Of a stretch of 9,960 bases of DNA, positions 1 to 5,843 are shown in pieces; within the stretch, counting starts at the first letter, position 1, and each line of letters begins with the position of its first letter. The DNA comes from Bacillota bacterium (GTDB taxonomy: Bacteria > Bacillota > Clostridia > Clostridiales > Clostridiaceae): NCBI GenBank assembly GCA_023399035.1, contig JAEWQX010000248.1, forward strand, positions 1 to 9,960. Direction: 5' to 3'. Made by a program: the position numbers and the translations under genes. The notes below the pieces were generated by a model. The model was not told the DNA's origin. It worked only from the letters and a program-made list of their open reading frames with translations, and made no database searches.

Positions 1-1
1 T

Positions 2-79
2 GAAGTTGCATATAGAATTGTGAATGATTATGTAAAGGCAATAGGTGAACTTGTGACAAATATTGAAGACAATCTTTAA
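2..79 (+). CDS. C-terminal end of an unidentified protein (partial)
   Basis: An open frame enters from the left edge and ends at TAA 77-79, giving 25 residues that finish ...GELVTNIEDNL. The tail is acidic and looks helical, with no diagnostic motif, so I cannot name a family. The phase is chosen because it is open from base 2 and is followed by a spacer and a fresh ribosome binding site for the next gene. Another open phase this short could arise by chance, so the call is only moderately secure. Confidence 0.5.
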   Translation, partial: EVAYRIVNDYVKAIGELVTNIEDNL

Positions 80-150
80 ATTATATTTAAGAACACAAAT
101 CAGCTTCTATGAATAAGATATATTAACAAAGGAATAGGAGTTGATAAACT

Positions 151-450
151 ATGTCAAAAAAATCTTGTGATTGCTGCTGTTGCACTAAATGCTGTTGTCC
201 AAAGAAATGCTGCTGTGAGTGTCAGTCATGCTGTAACCCATGCTGCAACCCATGCTGTAACCAGTGTTGTAATCAATGCGGCGGTGGTAATGGTTTTGGT
301 TATGGTAATGGTTTTGGTTATGGTAATGGATTTGGTAACGGATTTGGATGTGGCGGATGCTGGTGGATCTGGATTATTCTTATCTTACTCATCTTCTGCG
401 GCGGATGGGGCTTCGGCGGAGGTTTTGGTGGACCAGGATTCTTCATCTAA
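151..450 (+). CDS. Small Cys-rich/Gly-rich repeat protein with one hydrophobic segment
   Basis: This 99-residue protein has three blocks. Residues 1-43 carry about 20 cysteines in CC/CCC clusters, including four tandem CCN(P/Q) units. Residues about 44-70 are Gly-Phe-Asn-Tyr repeats (GFGYGN type). Residues about 71-83 form a short hydrophobic stretch (WWIWIILILLIF), followed by a Gly/Phe tail. AGGAG at 136-140 lies 10 bases before the ATG. The hydrophobic-plus-glycine C-terminus resembles small YjcZ-type sporulation proteins, and Cys clusters of this kind occur in clostridial proteins that I recall being auto-named 'chorion class high-cysteine' proteins. A disulfide-cross-linked or metal-binding surface or spore-coat role is inference from composition. 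The start and frame are secure; the function is unknown. The overlapping frame beginning at 167 is a shadow of the repeats. Confidence 0.85.
   Translation: MSKKSCDCCCCTKCCCPKKCCCECQSCCNPCCNPCCNQCCNQCGGGNGFGYGNGFGYGNGFGNGFGCGGCWWIWIILILLIFCGGWGFGGGFGGPGFFI
229..276 (+). repeat. Four tandem 12-base units encoding CCN(P/Q)
   Basis: Four consecutive 12-base units of the form TGYTGYAAYCMR encode CCNP, CCNP, CCNQ, CCNQ. The units differ mostly at third positions, so they expanded by duplication and the protein repeat has been kept. Confidence 0.85.
292..327 (+). repeat. Two identical 18-base units encoding GFGYGN
   Basis: Bases 292-309 and 310-327 are identical. They are followed by two shorter diverged copies (328-339, encoding GFGN, and 340-348, encoding GFG). 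This points to slippage-driven expansion in the Gly-rich domain, and copy number may vary between strains. Confidence 0.9.
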
Positions 451-497
451 AAGCTAAGTCTTAATAAGGTAGTAGTTATAGAGTAATCTTGTTATGA

Positions 498-535
498 TAT
501 AATAGGGGCGCTTGATAATAAGCGTCTCTATTATA
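498..535 (+). terminator. Hairpin terminator after the Cys-rich gene
   Basis: Arms 498-513 and 520-535 form a 16-bp stem with a 6-base loop. Two of the pairs are G-U when read as plus-strand RNA; on the minus strand they would be C-A mismatches. That supports a plus-strand terminator for the gene ending at 450. The tail after it is AT-rich rather than a pure T run. Confidence 0.7.
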
Positions 536-683
536 ATATTTATTATCGATTATCAGCACATAATTTTCAACTTTAAGCTAAATATATTGAAGTTTTCTAG
601 AAATTATAGTGGAAGATATATGCTTTATTTATAATACGGTATAAGCGTAAAATAATACATATATGGAAATAATGGATTTATAA
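536..683. other. Spacer without a recognisable gene
   Basis: This is AT-rich non-coding sequence between the terminator and the promoter of the next gene. Stops occur in all frames, and I see no RNA gene or repeat in it. Confidence 0.5.
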
Positions 684-712
684 TTGTTGGTAAAGAAAAA
701 ATATGATATAAT
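684..712 (+). promoter_or_regulatory. SigA-type extended -10 promoter
   Basis: TTGTTG (684-689), a 17-base spacer, then TATAAT (707-712), with TG at 704-705 giving an extended -10. Transcription should start near 719, about 27 bases before the ATG at 746. Confidence 0.75.
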
Positions 713-745
713 AATCATTATTAATTAGATAAGGTGGTATATATA

Positions 746-1324
746 ATGGGAAATAAAGTAGTATTGATGTATGAAAATAATTTATTTAAAGTATACATAA
801 ATGATAAGATTGTAGCTGCAGGAACTAATATGGATTCTATAGTTGATAAGTTCAAGCAGATTTTTAAGGATAATACTCCTTCAGGAAATGTAGTTTCATG
901 GGAAAGTATATTTGAAAGGATAAGCAGATTTAAGAATGATGAAATTGAAATAAATAATGATTATAGAACTATATCATATAAGAAAATGAAGTATTTCTAT
1001 GCATCAAATAAGGTATTTTACATTTCAGACAATACAATGACTCCTCTTGCTGGAGCATATGAGCTTTTTGATTTCATAATGGAATTAATAGAAAACAACT
1101 TTACAGAATATGAAAAGATATTGAAGTTCTGTAAAAGCATGATGGAAAATGAAATAATCTATAGAACATTTGACAGCAACATAGTAGTATCAAGTCCAGG
1201 ATTTAATTATGGATTCATAGAATATAATTTTGCAACAAACAAGATAAGCAAGGGAACAGCTATAATACATGGAACATTTGATGATTTTGTATCTTATGTG
1301 GAAGAAAACATTCATAATAGTTAA
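746..1324 (+). CDS. Protein of unknown function, 192 aa
   Basis: The start is placed at ATG 746, because AAGGTGG at 731-737 sits at the right distance (8 bases). The in-frame GTG at 734 lies inside that ribosome binding site and is unlikely to be used. The product MGNKVVLMYENN... is soluble, Lys/Asn/Phe/Tyr-rich and mixed alpha/beta, with no signal peptide, membrane segment or metal motif. The central part (YKKMKYFYASNKVFYI) and the end (FDDFVSYVEENIHNS) look like a compact domain, but I do not recognise a family. It has its own strong promoter and ends before a bidirectional terminator, so it is a single-gene unit. The coding call is strong; the function is unknown. Confidence 0.85.
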   Translation: MGNKVVLMYENNLFKVYINDKIVAAGTNMDSIVDKFKQIFKDNTPSGNVVSWESIFERISRFKNDEIEINNDYRTISYKKMKYFYASNKVFYISDNTMTPLAGAYELFDFIMELIENNFTEYEKILKFCKSMMENEIIYRTFDSNIVVSSPGFNYGFIEYNFATNKISKGTAIIHGTFDDFVSYVEENIHNS

Positions 1325-1373
1325 CAGTTTGAGGATTAAATCTCTTAAGGAGATTTCTAAAATTGTGATTTTG

Positions 1374-1426
1374 CAAAAATAAGGAAATATGTGTAGTTTA
1401 CATTGCTCATATTTCCTTTATTTTTG
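1374..1426. terminator. Bidirectional terminator between convergent genes
   Basis: Left arm 1374-1391 pairs with right arm 1408-1426 with one bulged T. The left arm begins with an A run and the right arm ends with a T run, so a U-rich RNA tail forms in either direction. It sits between the plus-strand gene ending at 1324 and the minus-strand cold-shock gene ending at 1436, and can serve both. Confidence 0.85.
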
Positions 1427-1435
1427 TTTAAATAT

Positions 1436-1645
1436 TTATAATTTTTGTATATTTACTGCCATAGGGCCTTTTTCAGCTTCTTCTATGTCAAAAGTAACAC
1501 TTTCACCTTCCTTTAAGTCTTTTTCTGGTCCTTTATCTTTTATTTGTGAAAGATGTGCAAAAACATCATTGCCACCGTCACATGAAATAAAACCATATCC
1601 TTTTTCACGATCATACCATTTTACAACACCAGTAATTTTTGACAT
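1436..1645 (-). CDS. CspA-family cold-shock protein, 69 aa
   Basis: This is a single cold-shock domain that binds single-stranded RNA/DNA and acts as an RNA chaperone in the cytoplasm. The product MSKITGVVKWYDREKGYGFI... shows RNP1 as KGYGFI and RNP2 as DVFAHLS, with the usual GVVKW start and the acidic, Gly-Pro-containing C-terminal strand. Its length is typical of CspA/CspB. The start at 1645 is chosen because AGGAG (complement of 1657-1661) lies 11 bases upstream. A longer in-frame start at 1690 would add 15 residues unlike the family and would swallow this site. Compared with the usual VFVHFS, RNP2 reads VFAHLS, a variant I associate with clostridial members. It is transcribed alone, ending in the shared bidirectional terminator. 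Confidence 0.95.
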   Translation of the reverse strand: MSKITGVVKWYDREKGYGFISCDGGNDVFAHLSQIKDKGPEKDLKEGESVTFDIEEAEKGPMAVNIQKL

Positions 1646-1749
1646 TAATATTTCATCTCCTAAATTAGTATCATTAATTAGTATAATCAATAAAATAAAT
1701 TCTAATCATAAATAAAGCACATAATAATACTTATAAAAGGAATTGAGCG

Positions 1750-1786
1750 TTAAATCTTTATTATCAGATTTTTTATAAAGATTTAA
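1750..1786 (-). terminator. AT-rich hairpin downstream of the Nudix gene (possible terminator)
   Basis: A perfect 12-bp inverted repeat (1750-1761 with 1775-1786, 13-base loop) lies about 60 bases past the Nudix stop. Neither direction has a clean T run after the stem, so termination is only a possibility. Confidence 0.35.
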
Positions 1787-1844
1787 ATACAGCAAGTTTA
1801 TAGAGTATATAGATTTTATATGTAAATTGTAAATATGATGAATC

Positions 1845-2447
1845 CTACTTAAAAGAAGGGTTGTTTTTGATTTTTTCATTGAATTTGTTGTATAATGCAA
1901 TCATATCTGGTTCATTTGAATATTTATGGATTTCATTAATTGGTATCCACATTACACCGCTGTTTTCATCTTCTTTTACTATAAGCTGTTCATTTTCATC
2001 TGCTTCCAGAAGATATGCACATGATAAGTGAAGGTGGCTTGAAACATATTTTCCTCTTTTTATATGACCATTTACTGTGAGTACATCTAATGAAAGCATT
2101 TCTGTTGAGATTACTTTGAAATGTTTTACTCCAGTTTCTTCAACAGCTTCTTTTACAGCAACATGTATAAGATCACCGTCTCCATCAGCATGACCGCCTG
2201 TCCAGGCCCATGTCTTGTATATGTTATGATGTATCATTAGAACTTTTGTACGTTCCTTATTTACTATGTATCCTGAGCTTGTAATGTGTGCAATTGGGTT
2301 TTCACGGAAAAGAAGATCATCATAATCATTTATACATTTTAGTATTAATTCCTTATCCCTTTGTTCCTGTTCATTGTAGGGAGTGTATTTTTTTATTTCT
2401 TCAATCCAGCTGTACTCTGGATAATGTGGCAGTTTATCGTCTTTCAT
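1845..2447 (-). CDS. Nudix hydrolase, 200 aa
   Basis: Nudix enzymes hydrolyse nucleoside diphosphates linked to another moiety, using a metal held by the Nudix box. Here the box runs G85-x5-G91-x7-K99-E-A-V-E103-E104-T-G106-V107, preceded by WAWTGGHADGDGD. The metal-binding EExG core is intact. The first Glu of the usual GX5EX7REUXEEXGU pattern is Gly and the Arg is Lys, so the box is slightly off consensus. The GGHADG motif marks a subgroup that I know only as generic Nudix hydrolases; the substrate cannot be read from sequence. Residues 1-50 form a helical N-terminal extension. AGGAGGA (complement of 2454-2460) lies 6 bases before the start. The gene stands alone, divergent from the small acidic gene at 2572. 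Confidence 0.92.
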   Translation of the reverse strand: MKDDKLPHYPEYSWIEEIKKYTPYNEQEQRDKELILKCINDYDDLLFRENPIAHITSSGYIVNKERTKVLMIHHNIYKTWAWTGGHADGDGDLIHVAVKEAVEETGVKHFKVISTEMLSLDVLTVNGHIKRGKYVSSHLHLSCAYLLEADENEQLIVKEDENSGVMWIPINEIHKYSNEPDMIALYNKFNEKIKNNPSFK

Positions 2448-2571
2448 TTTAAATCCTCCTATATGATGTTTATATAGTTATTATATAGCAGATGGATATA
2501 TTTTTATAGGAATATAATTCAGATGTAGGGAGATACTTTTAGTAATGAGTATTTTAAGGAGGAGTGATAAG

Positions 2572-2748
2572 ATGGGCATGAATAAATATAATAAAAACAA
2601 GGTTATAAGCAGCAAATATGCAAAGGGAATAGATTTTAATGATTATGTAGAAGGCTTTATAGATGAAGAAGGGCCAGATGTAAGAAATAATGATGACAGA
2701 AGAACATATGGGTATACTATGAAAATGTTCCCTGGGCCTGAATGGTAG
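2572..2748 (+). CDS. Small acidic protein of unknown function, 58 aa
   Basis: The start is set at ATG 2572 because AAGGAGGAG at 2556-2564 lies 7 bases upstream. The in-frame ATG at 2545 precedes that site and has no ribosome binding site of its own. The product begins MGMNKYNKNKVISSKYAKG, is acidic in the middle (EGFIDEEGPD) and ends YTMKMFPGPEW. There are no Cys residues, signal peptide or membrane segment, and I do not recognise the family. A strong ribosome binding site and a terminator 100 bases downstream support it as a real gene. TATAAT at 2513-2518 could be its -10, but no good -35 is visible. Confidence 0.75.
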   Translation: MGMNKYNKNKVISSKYAKGIDFNDYVEGFIDEEGPDVRNNDDRRTYGYTMKMFPGPEW

Positions 2749-2843
2749 GAAATTATATTATTTGAATTTTAAATATGCTGAACATAAAAAGTTATTTTTT
2801 AAAATTATTTATTATGAATTGTAAAAGTATATTATAGATGGTT

Positions 2844-2875
2844 AAGGGTGTTGATTCTGTCAGCACCTTTATTTA
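2844..2875 (+). terminator. Hairpin terminator after the small acidic gene
   Basis: GGTGTTGA (2847-2854) pairs with TCAGCACC (2860-2867) around a 5-base loop. Flanking pairs extend the stem to 2844 and 2870, and a T-rich tail (TTTATTTATT) follows. Confidence 0.75.
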
Positions 2876-3335
2876 TTATACAGTAGATTGCAGTATTCTT
2901 ATTTTCTGGAATTAAGTAATATCAATGGATTTAGAAGGTTAAGATTTAAGAAATAAGAGTTAAGGGAAAAACAGCAGAACTGTTTAGATAATTATAATTA
3001 AAGAAAACCGTTAGTTTTCATCCTGAAGTTTTAATTATTACTTAAAATGTGTGGCAATAGTAACTTTTTCATATGGAAAATGATAGAATAGCTTTTTGGG
3101 GTAGTAAAATTTTTTAACTGGAGTTTTGCTTAAGAACATTATGGAATAAGATAATAGTTCGTATATTCCTGAATATGAATAGATAATCATGAACTGGAAA
3201 CCTATCTTTCAATATAGAAATTTCATATTAACGATTAAAAGTGTTTAATTTTTCCAAAAAGTGCTGTAAAATAAAATTAGCGTTATTAAATAGGTCCATG
3301 ATTATAATAAGACAGATAATTTATAAATGTGTTCT
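2876..3335. other. Long AT-rich spacer with no recognisable gene
   Basis: About 460 bases separate the terminator from the ribosome binding site of the NADAR gene. All six frames are broken by frequent stops. I read translations on both strands and found no fragment that resembles a known family, and I see no tRNA or well-formed riboswitch. It may hold decayed coding sequence or an unrecognised RNA, but nothing in it supports a specific call apart from a weak promoter near its right end. Confidence 0.5.
3244..3272 (+). promoter_or_regulatory. Weak promoter candidate for the NADAR gene
   Basis: TTTAAT (3244-3249), a 17-base spacer and TAAAAT (3267-3272). The -10 is a 5/6 match but the -35 is only 3/6, so this is tentative. 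Confidence 0.35.
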
Positions 3336-3349
3336 AGGAGGAATAAGGA

Positions 3350-3892
3350 ATGTATAGCTTAGAGGAGGTACAGGACTACTATAAAAAAGGTGAGCCTCTG
3401 GAATTTGTATTTTTTTCTGGACATCAAAAAACTAACAATGGGAATATAACTAAATCGTGTTTAAGTCAGTGGTATGAATCACCTTTTGAAATGAATAATG
3501 TGAAGTATTCATGTGCAGAACAATATATGATGGCTGAAAAAGCGAGGATTTTTGGTGATGAAGAGGCATTGGATATGATTTTTAAGGCATATCATCCTAA
3601 TCAGATGAAACTTATAGGAAAAAAGGTTAAGAACTTTGACGAAGAAGTTTGGAGCAGGGAAAAGATGAATATTGTTAAAATAGGCAATATGGCAAAATTC
3701 TCACAGAATCCAAAATTAAAAAAATATCTCATAGGAACAAAGTCTAAAATTCTAGTAAAGACAAATAAGCACGATTTAATATGGGGTATAGGACTTTCAA
3801 AGGATGATCAAAATATAAAGAACCCTTTAAAATGGAAAGGACAGAATCTGTTAGGGTTTATATTGATGAATATAAGAGATATATTATCTTAG
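3350..3892 (+). CDS. NADAR-family protein (YbiA-like N-glycosidase), 180 aa
   Basis: NADAR (DUF1768/YbiA) proteins cleave N-glycosidic bonds. Known roles in the family are hydrolysis of early riboflavin-pathway intermediates (YbiA) and removal of ADP-ribose from guanine in DNA or nucleotides. The family landmarks are in order: FFSGH (21-25), SQWYESPF (39-46), CAEQYMMAEKA (55-65) with the conserved Glu57, LIWGIGLS (143-150) and the closing NPLKWKGQNLLGF (158-170) leading into MNIRD. The length matches a complete single-domain protein. AGGAGG at 3336-3341 lies 8 bases before the ATG. No DarT-type ADP-ribosyltransferase or riboflavin gene lies next to it within the window, so which role applies is open. 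It forms a single-gene unit ending in a strong hairpin. Confidence 0.92.
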   Translation: MYSLEEVQDYYKKGEPLEFVFFSGHQKTNNGNITKSCLSQWYESPFEMNNVKYSCAEQYMMAEKARIFGDEEALDMIFKAYHPNQMKLIGKKVKNFDEEVWSREKMNIVKIGNMAKFSQNPKLKKYLIGTKSKILVKTNKHDLIWGIGLSKDDQNIKNPLKWKGQNLLGFILMNIRDILS

Positions 3893-3916
3893 TTCTAGAT
3901 TATAAACAAGCTCATA

Positions 3917-3968
3917 AAAAACTTACGGCAGTTACGTAAAATTGTAAACGTAATTATCGTAAGTTTTT
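3917..3968. terminator. Strong bidirectional hairpin terminator
   Basis: Arms 3917-3936 and 3949-3968 form a 20-bp stem around a 12-base loop, with two G-U pairs and one mismatch on the plus strand. The A run on the left and T run on the right make it usable in both directions. It lies between the NADAR gene and the minus-strand EamA remnant, which suggests the remnant was once a convergent, terminated gene. Confidence 0.85.
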
Positions 3969-3992
3969 ATATATATTTAAGAGCTGATTTAC

Positions 3993-4226
3993 TTATTCTG
4001 TTTTACTTACAGGTTCTCCTTTTAGTGATTCAGCTTTATCCGGTATTACACTATAAAGTATTCCTGCAATTATTAATGCAGCTCCTAAAATAAATTTCAC
4101 CACCGAGTATTATCACAGTTCCAGTTATTGCAGGGACTACACATATGGCTTTTTTGAAGGTGAATTTTTCTTTTAAGATTAAAACTGCAAAAATAATTAT
4201 AAAAATAGGGTTTGTTGAGTTATGTT
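3993..4226 (-). pseudogene. Decayed EamA/DMT-family transporter remnant
   Basis: Reading the minus strand from about 4226, one frame gives NPIFIIIFAVLILKEKF, then TFKKAICVV..ITGTVIILGG. This is the pattern of the last helices of an EamA (DMT, 10-TM drug/metabolite transporter) repeat with its LKEK motif. Near 4100 the match jumps to another frame, which reads KFILGAALIIAGILYSVIPD and ends ...SKTE at the TAA complementary to 3993-3995. That second piece looks like the end of the C-terminal EamA repeat. An in-frame stop lies four codons before the Ser-Thr-Asn-Pro that opens the remnant, and no start codon with a ribosome binding site is present. The gene has therefore lost its N-terminus and probably an internal segment of several helices. 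Assignment rests on reading by eye. Confidence 0.75.
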
Positions 4227-4390
4227 AATTGTAAATTATACACATCAATATTATAAGGTAAAACAGGAATATATCAACATAAATGTTTAAAATACAACAT
4301 AAAATGCATAAGAGATTATGGTGAAAAAAGTGTTATATCTATATAATTTACAAAGATATAAAATTATACATAATAATGAAAATATTAAAG
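4227..4390. other. AT-rich spacer upstream of the MscS promoter
   Basis: I found no coding frame here and no continuation of the EamA remnant. A 12-base inverted repeat (TTGTAAATTATA at 4229-4240, with its complement at 4342-4353) spans it. In sequence this AT-rich it may be chance. Confidence 0.4.
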
Positions 4391-4419
4391 TGGACTAAAT
4401 ATATTATTCCTACTATAAT
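4391..4419 (+). promoter_or_regulatory. SigA-type promoter for the MscS gene
   Basis: TGGACT (4391-4396), a 17-base spacer and TATAAT (4414-4419). This predicts a start near 4426 and a leader of about 35 bases. Confidence 0.65.
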
Positions 4420-4460
4420 AAATTAAGATTTCAAAAATATTTACAAGGTGGTAGGTAGAG

Positions 4461-5288
4461 ATGAACATACATGAACAGGCACTCGAAAGATTATATGACT
4501 GGCTGTCTACGAGTGGTTTAAAATTAGTAATAGGACTGATTCTATTATGGATAGGCTTTAAAGTAATAGCAAAAGTAGTGAGTATGGTAAATAAAATATT
4601 TGAGAGAAGAAATGTAGATGCTACATTAGCTTCATTTTTAGATGGTTTTATTAATATCTCTCTTAAGTTATTGCTTGTCTTAATGATAATGAATTATGTA
4701 GGTCTTTCAACAAGTGGAATTGTAGCATTGCTTGGTTCAGCAGGTATTGCTGTAGGTCTTGCACTTAAAGAAAGTTTAGCAAACTTTGCTGGAGGAGTAA
4801 TAATTCTCTTTATAAGACCATTCAATGTAGGAGATTACATAGAAGGTGCAGGGGAAACAGGAAAGGTAGATAAAATAGGTATATTTTATACCCATATGTC
4901 AACAGTAGACAACAAGCAGATATTAATTCCTAACGGTGCCCTTGCAAATGGAATTGTGACAAATTATACAGCACAGGAAATGAGAAGGGTAGATCTTACT
5001 TTTTCAGTTGGATATGAGCAGGACATAAGAGTTGTGAAAAATGCAATTTACAGCGTAATTGAAAAAGAGGAATTAATACTTCATGATCCGGAACCATTTG
5101 TTGCAGTATCTGAACTTGCTGATAGTTCTGTAAACTTTATAACAAGAGCATGGACGAAAACTGATGATTATTGGACAGTATATTTTAACCTTCTTGAAAA
5201 AGTTAAGATTAAATTTGATGAAGAAAATATAAGCATACCATATCCGCAAATGGATGTTAATGTACATAAGGTTCAGGAAATTAAATAA
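4461..5288 (+). CDS. mscS: MscS-type small-conductance mechanosensitive channel, 275 aa
   Basis: This is a heptameric inner-membrane channel that opens under membrane tension and vents solutes on hypo-osmotic shock. The order matches E. coli MscS: TM1 about 20-41, TM2 about 62-82, and the pore-lining Gly/Ala-rich TM3 about 86-118 (ALLGSAGIAVGLALKESLANF). Next come RPFNVGDYI (119-127), the beta domain with ILIPNG (154-159), and the C-terminal PYPQMDV motif (260-266). Length is close to the 286 residues of E. coli MscS, so it is complete. AAGGTGG at 4445-4451 lies 9 bases before the ATG. It is a single-gene unit with its own promoter and terminator. Other small MscS-family members (YnaI/MscM types) are larger, so the MscS-like call is secure. 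Confidence 0.95.
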   Translation: MNIHEQALERLYDWLSTSGLKLVIGLILLWIGFKVIAKVVSMVNKIFERRNVDATLASFLDGFINISLKLLLVLMIMNYVGLSTSGIVALLGSAGIAVGLALKESLANFAGGVIILFIRPFNVGDYIEGAGETGKVDKIGIFYTHMSTVDNKQILIPNGALANGIVTNYTAQEMRRVDLTFSVGYEQDIRVVKNAIYSVIEKEELILHDPEPFVAVSELADSSVNFITRAWTKTDDYWTVYFNLLEKVKIKFDEENISIPYPQMDVNVHKVQEIK

Positions 5289-5304
5289 ATAATGTTTTCA
5301 ATGG

Positions 5305-5352
5305 AAATCATTTCGTATCAATATAAAACTTGATATGAAATGATTTTATTTA
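5305..5352 (+). terminator. Hairpin terminator after mscS
   Basis: Arms 5305-5321 and 5330-5346 give a 17-bp stem with one G-U pair and an 8-base loop, followed by a T-rich tail. Confidence 0.85.
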
Positions 5353-5401
5353 TTTAAAATAAACGGTAATGATACTCTGAGTTAAGTGATATAAAGTTTC
5401 A

Positions 5402-5430
5402 TTTACAATTGGATTATTTTATTGTATTAT
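5402..5430 (+). promoter_or_regulatory. Promoter of the feo operon
   Basis: TTTACA (5402-5407), a 17-base spacer and TATTAT (5425-5430). It lies 50 bases before the feoA start and just after the mscS terminator. Confidence 0.65.
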
Positions 5431-5479
5431 ATAAGTATAGATAATAAGAAATTAGGGATGCTGGGGGAGGTATTTATAC

Positions 5480-5707
5480 ATGAGTATTTTTAATTTAAGT
5501 CCTGGACAAAAAGGTATTATAACTGCTATCCATGGCAATTCAAAACTTACAAAAAGATTATCAGCATTAGGATGCATTGAAGGAACTTCTATAGAGTTTA
5601 AGAGAAAGGCACCACTTGGTGATCCAGTGATAGTAAATTTCAGAGGCTTTGATTTAGCTATAAGAAAAAAAGATGCTGAGTGCATCATGTTAGAAACTAT
5701 AGGATAA
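5480..5707 (+). CDS. feoA: FeoA, ferrous iron transport accessory protein, 75 aa
   Basis: FeoA is a small cytosolic SH3-like protein that works with the FeoB ferrous iron permease. The product starts MSIFNLSPGQKGIITAIHG and carries the family core: LTKRLSALGCIEGT, then PLGDPVIVNFRGFDLAIRKKDAE. Its length is typical. GGGGGAGG at 5463-5470 lies 9 bases before the ATG. feoB follows on the same strand after a 136-base gap, long for a feo operon but without a visible terminator hairpin, so co-transcription is likely though not certain. The minus-strand frame across this gene is a shadow. Confidence 0.96.
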   Translation: MSIFNLSPGQKGIITAIHGNSKLTKRLSALGCIEGTSIEFKRKAPLGDPVIVNFRGFDLAIRKKDAECIMLETIG

Positions 5708-5741
5708 AAACTTAATATAGAACATGTTTTACATTTTTTAA

Positions 5742-5756
5742 TGATAATAATAATCA
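5742..5756 (+). promoter_or_regulatory. Candidate Fur box between feoA and feoB
   Basis: TGATAATAATAATCA matches the 7-1-7 Fur consensus TGATAATNATTATCA at every fixed position but one. It overlaps the -35 region of a possible feoB promoter with TATAAT at 5776-5781. The match is by eye, and in AT-rich DNA such sites can arise by chance; the position in an iron gene cluster adds weight. Confidence 0.5.
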
Positions 5757-5843
5757 ATTTGAATTTAATTAATATTATAATTTAGGAGAAGTAAAATATT
5801 TAATTACGTCGTAGAAAAATACATAGCAGAGAGGAAAATATAT

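Noticed and set aside
93..125. Sporulation sigma-K promoter before the Cys-rich gene
   Set aside because: GATATATTA is one base from the -10 CATANNNTA, but the possible -35 ACA is too far away (19-21 bases).
167..457. Ala/Val-rich open frame overlapping the Cys-rich gene
   Set aside because: It is the +1 shadow of the Cys and Gly repeats, with no ribosome binding site of its own.
1338..1356. Small hairpin AAATCTC/GAGATTT after the 192-residue gene
   Set aside because: Seven base pairs with no T run; the stronger bidirectional terminator follows directly.
1389..1715. Plus-strand open frame over the cold-shock gene
   Set aside because: It is antisense to a clear CspA-family protein and has no homology or ribosome binding site.
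1706..1900. Minus-strand 64-codon frame overlapping the Nudix 3' end
   Set aside because: Low-complexity Tyr/Leu/Lys/Asn content typical of AT-rich non-coding DNA, and no ribosome binding site.
4229..4353. 12-base inverted repeat flanking the mscS upstream region, as possible mobile-element ends
   Set aside because: Very AT-rich, no transposase and no target duplication seen; probably chance.
5365..5383. Fur box ahead of feoA (GGTAATGATACTCTGAGTT)
   Set aside because: Only about 12 of 19 positions match the consensus; too weak to list.
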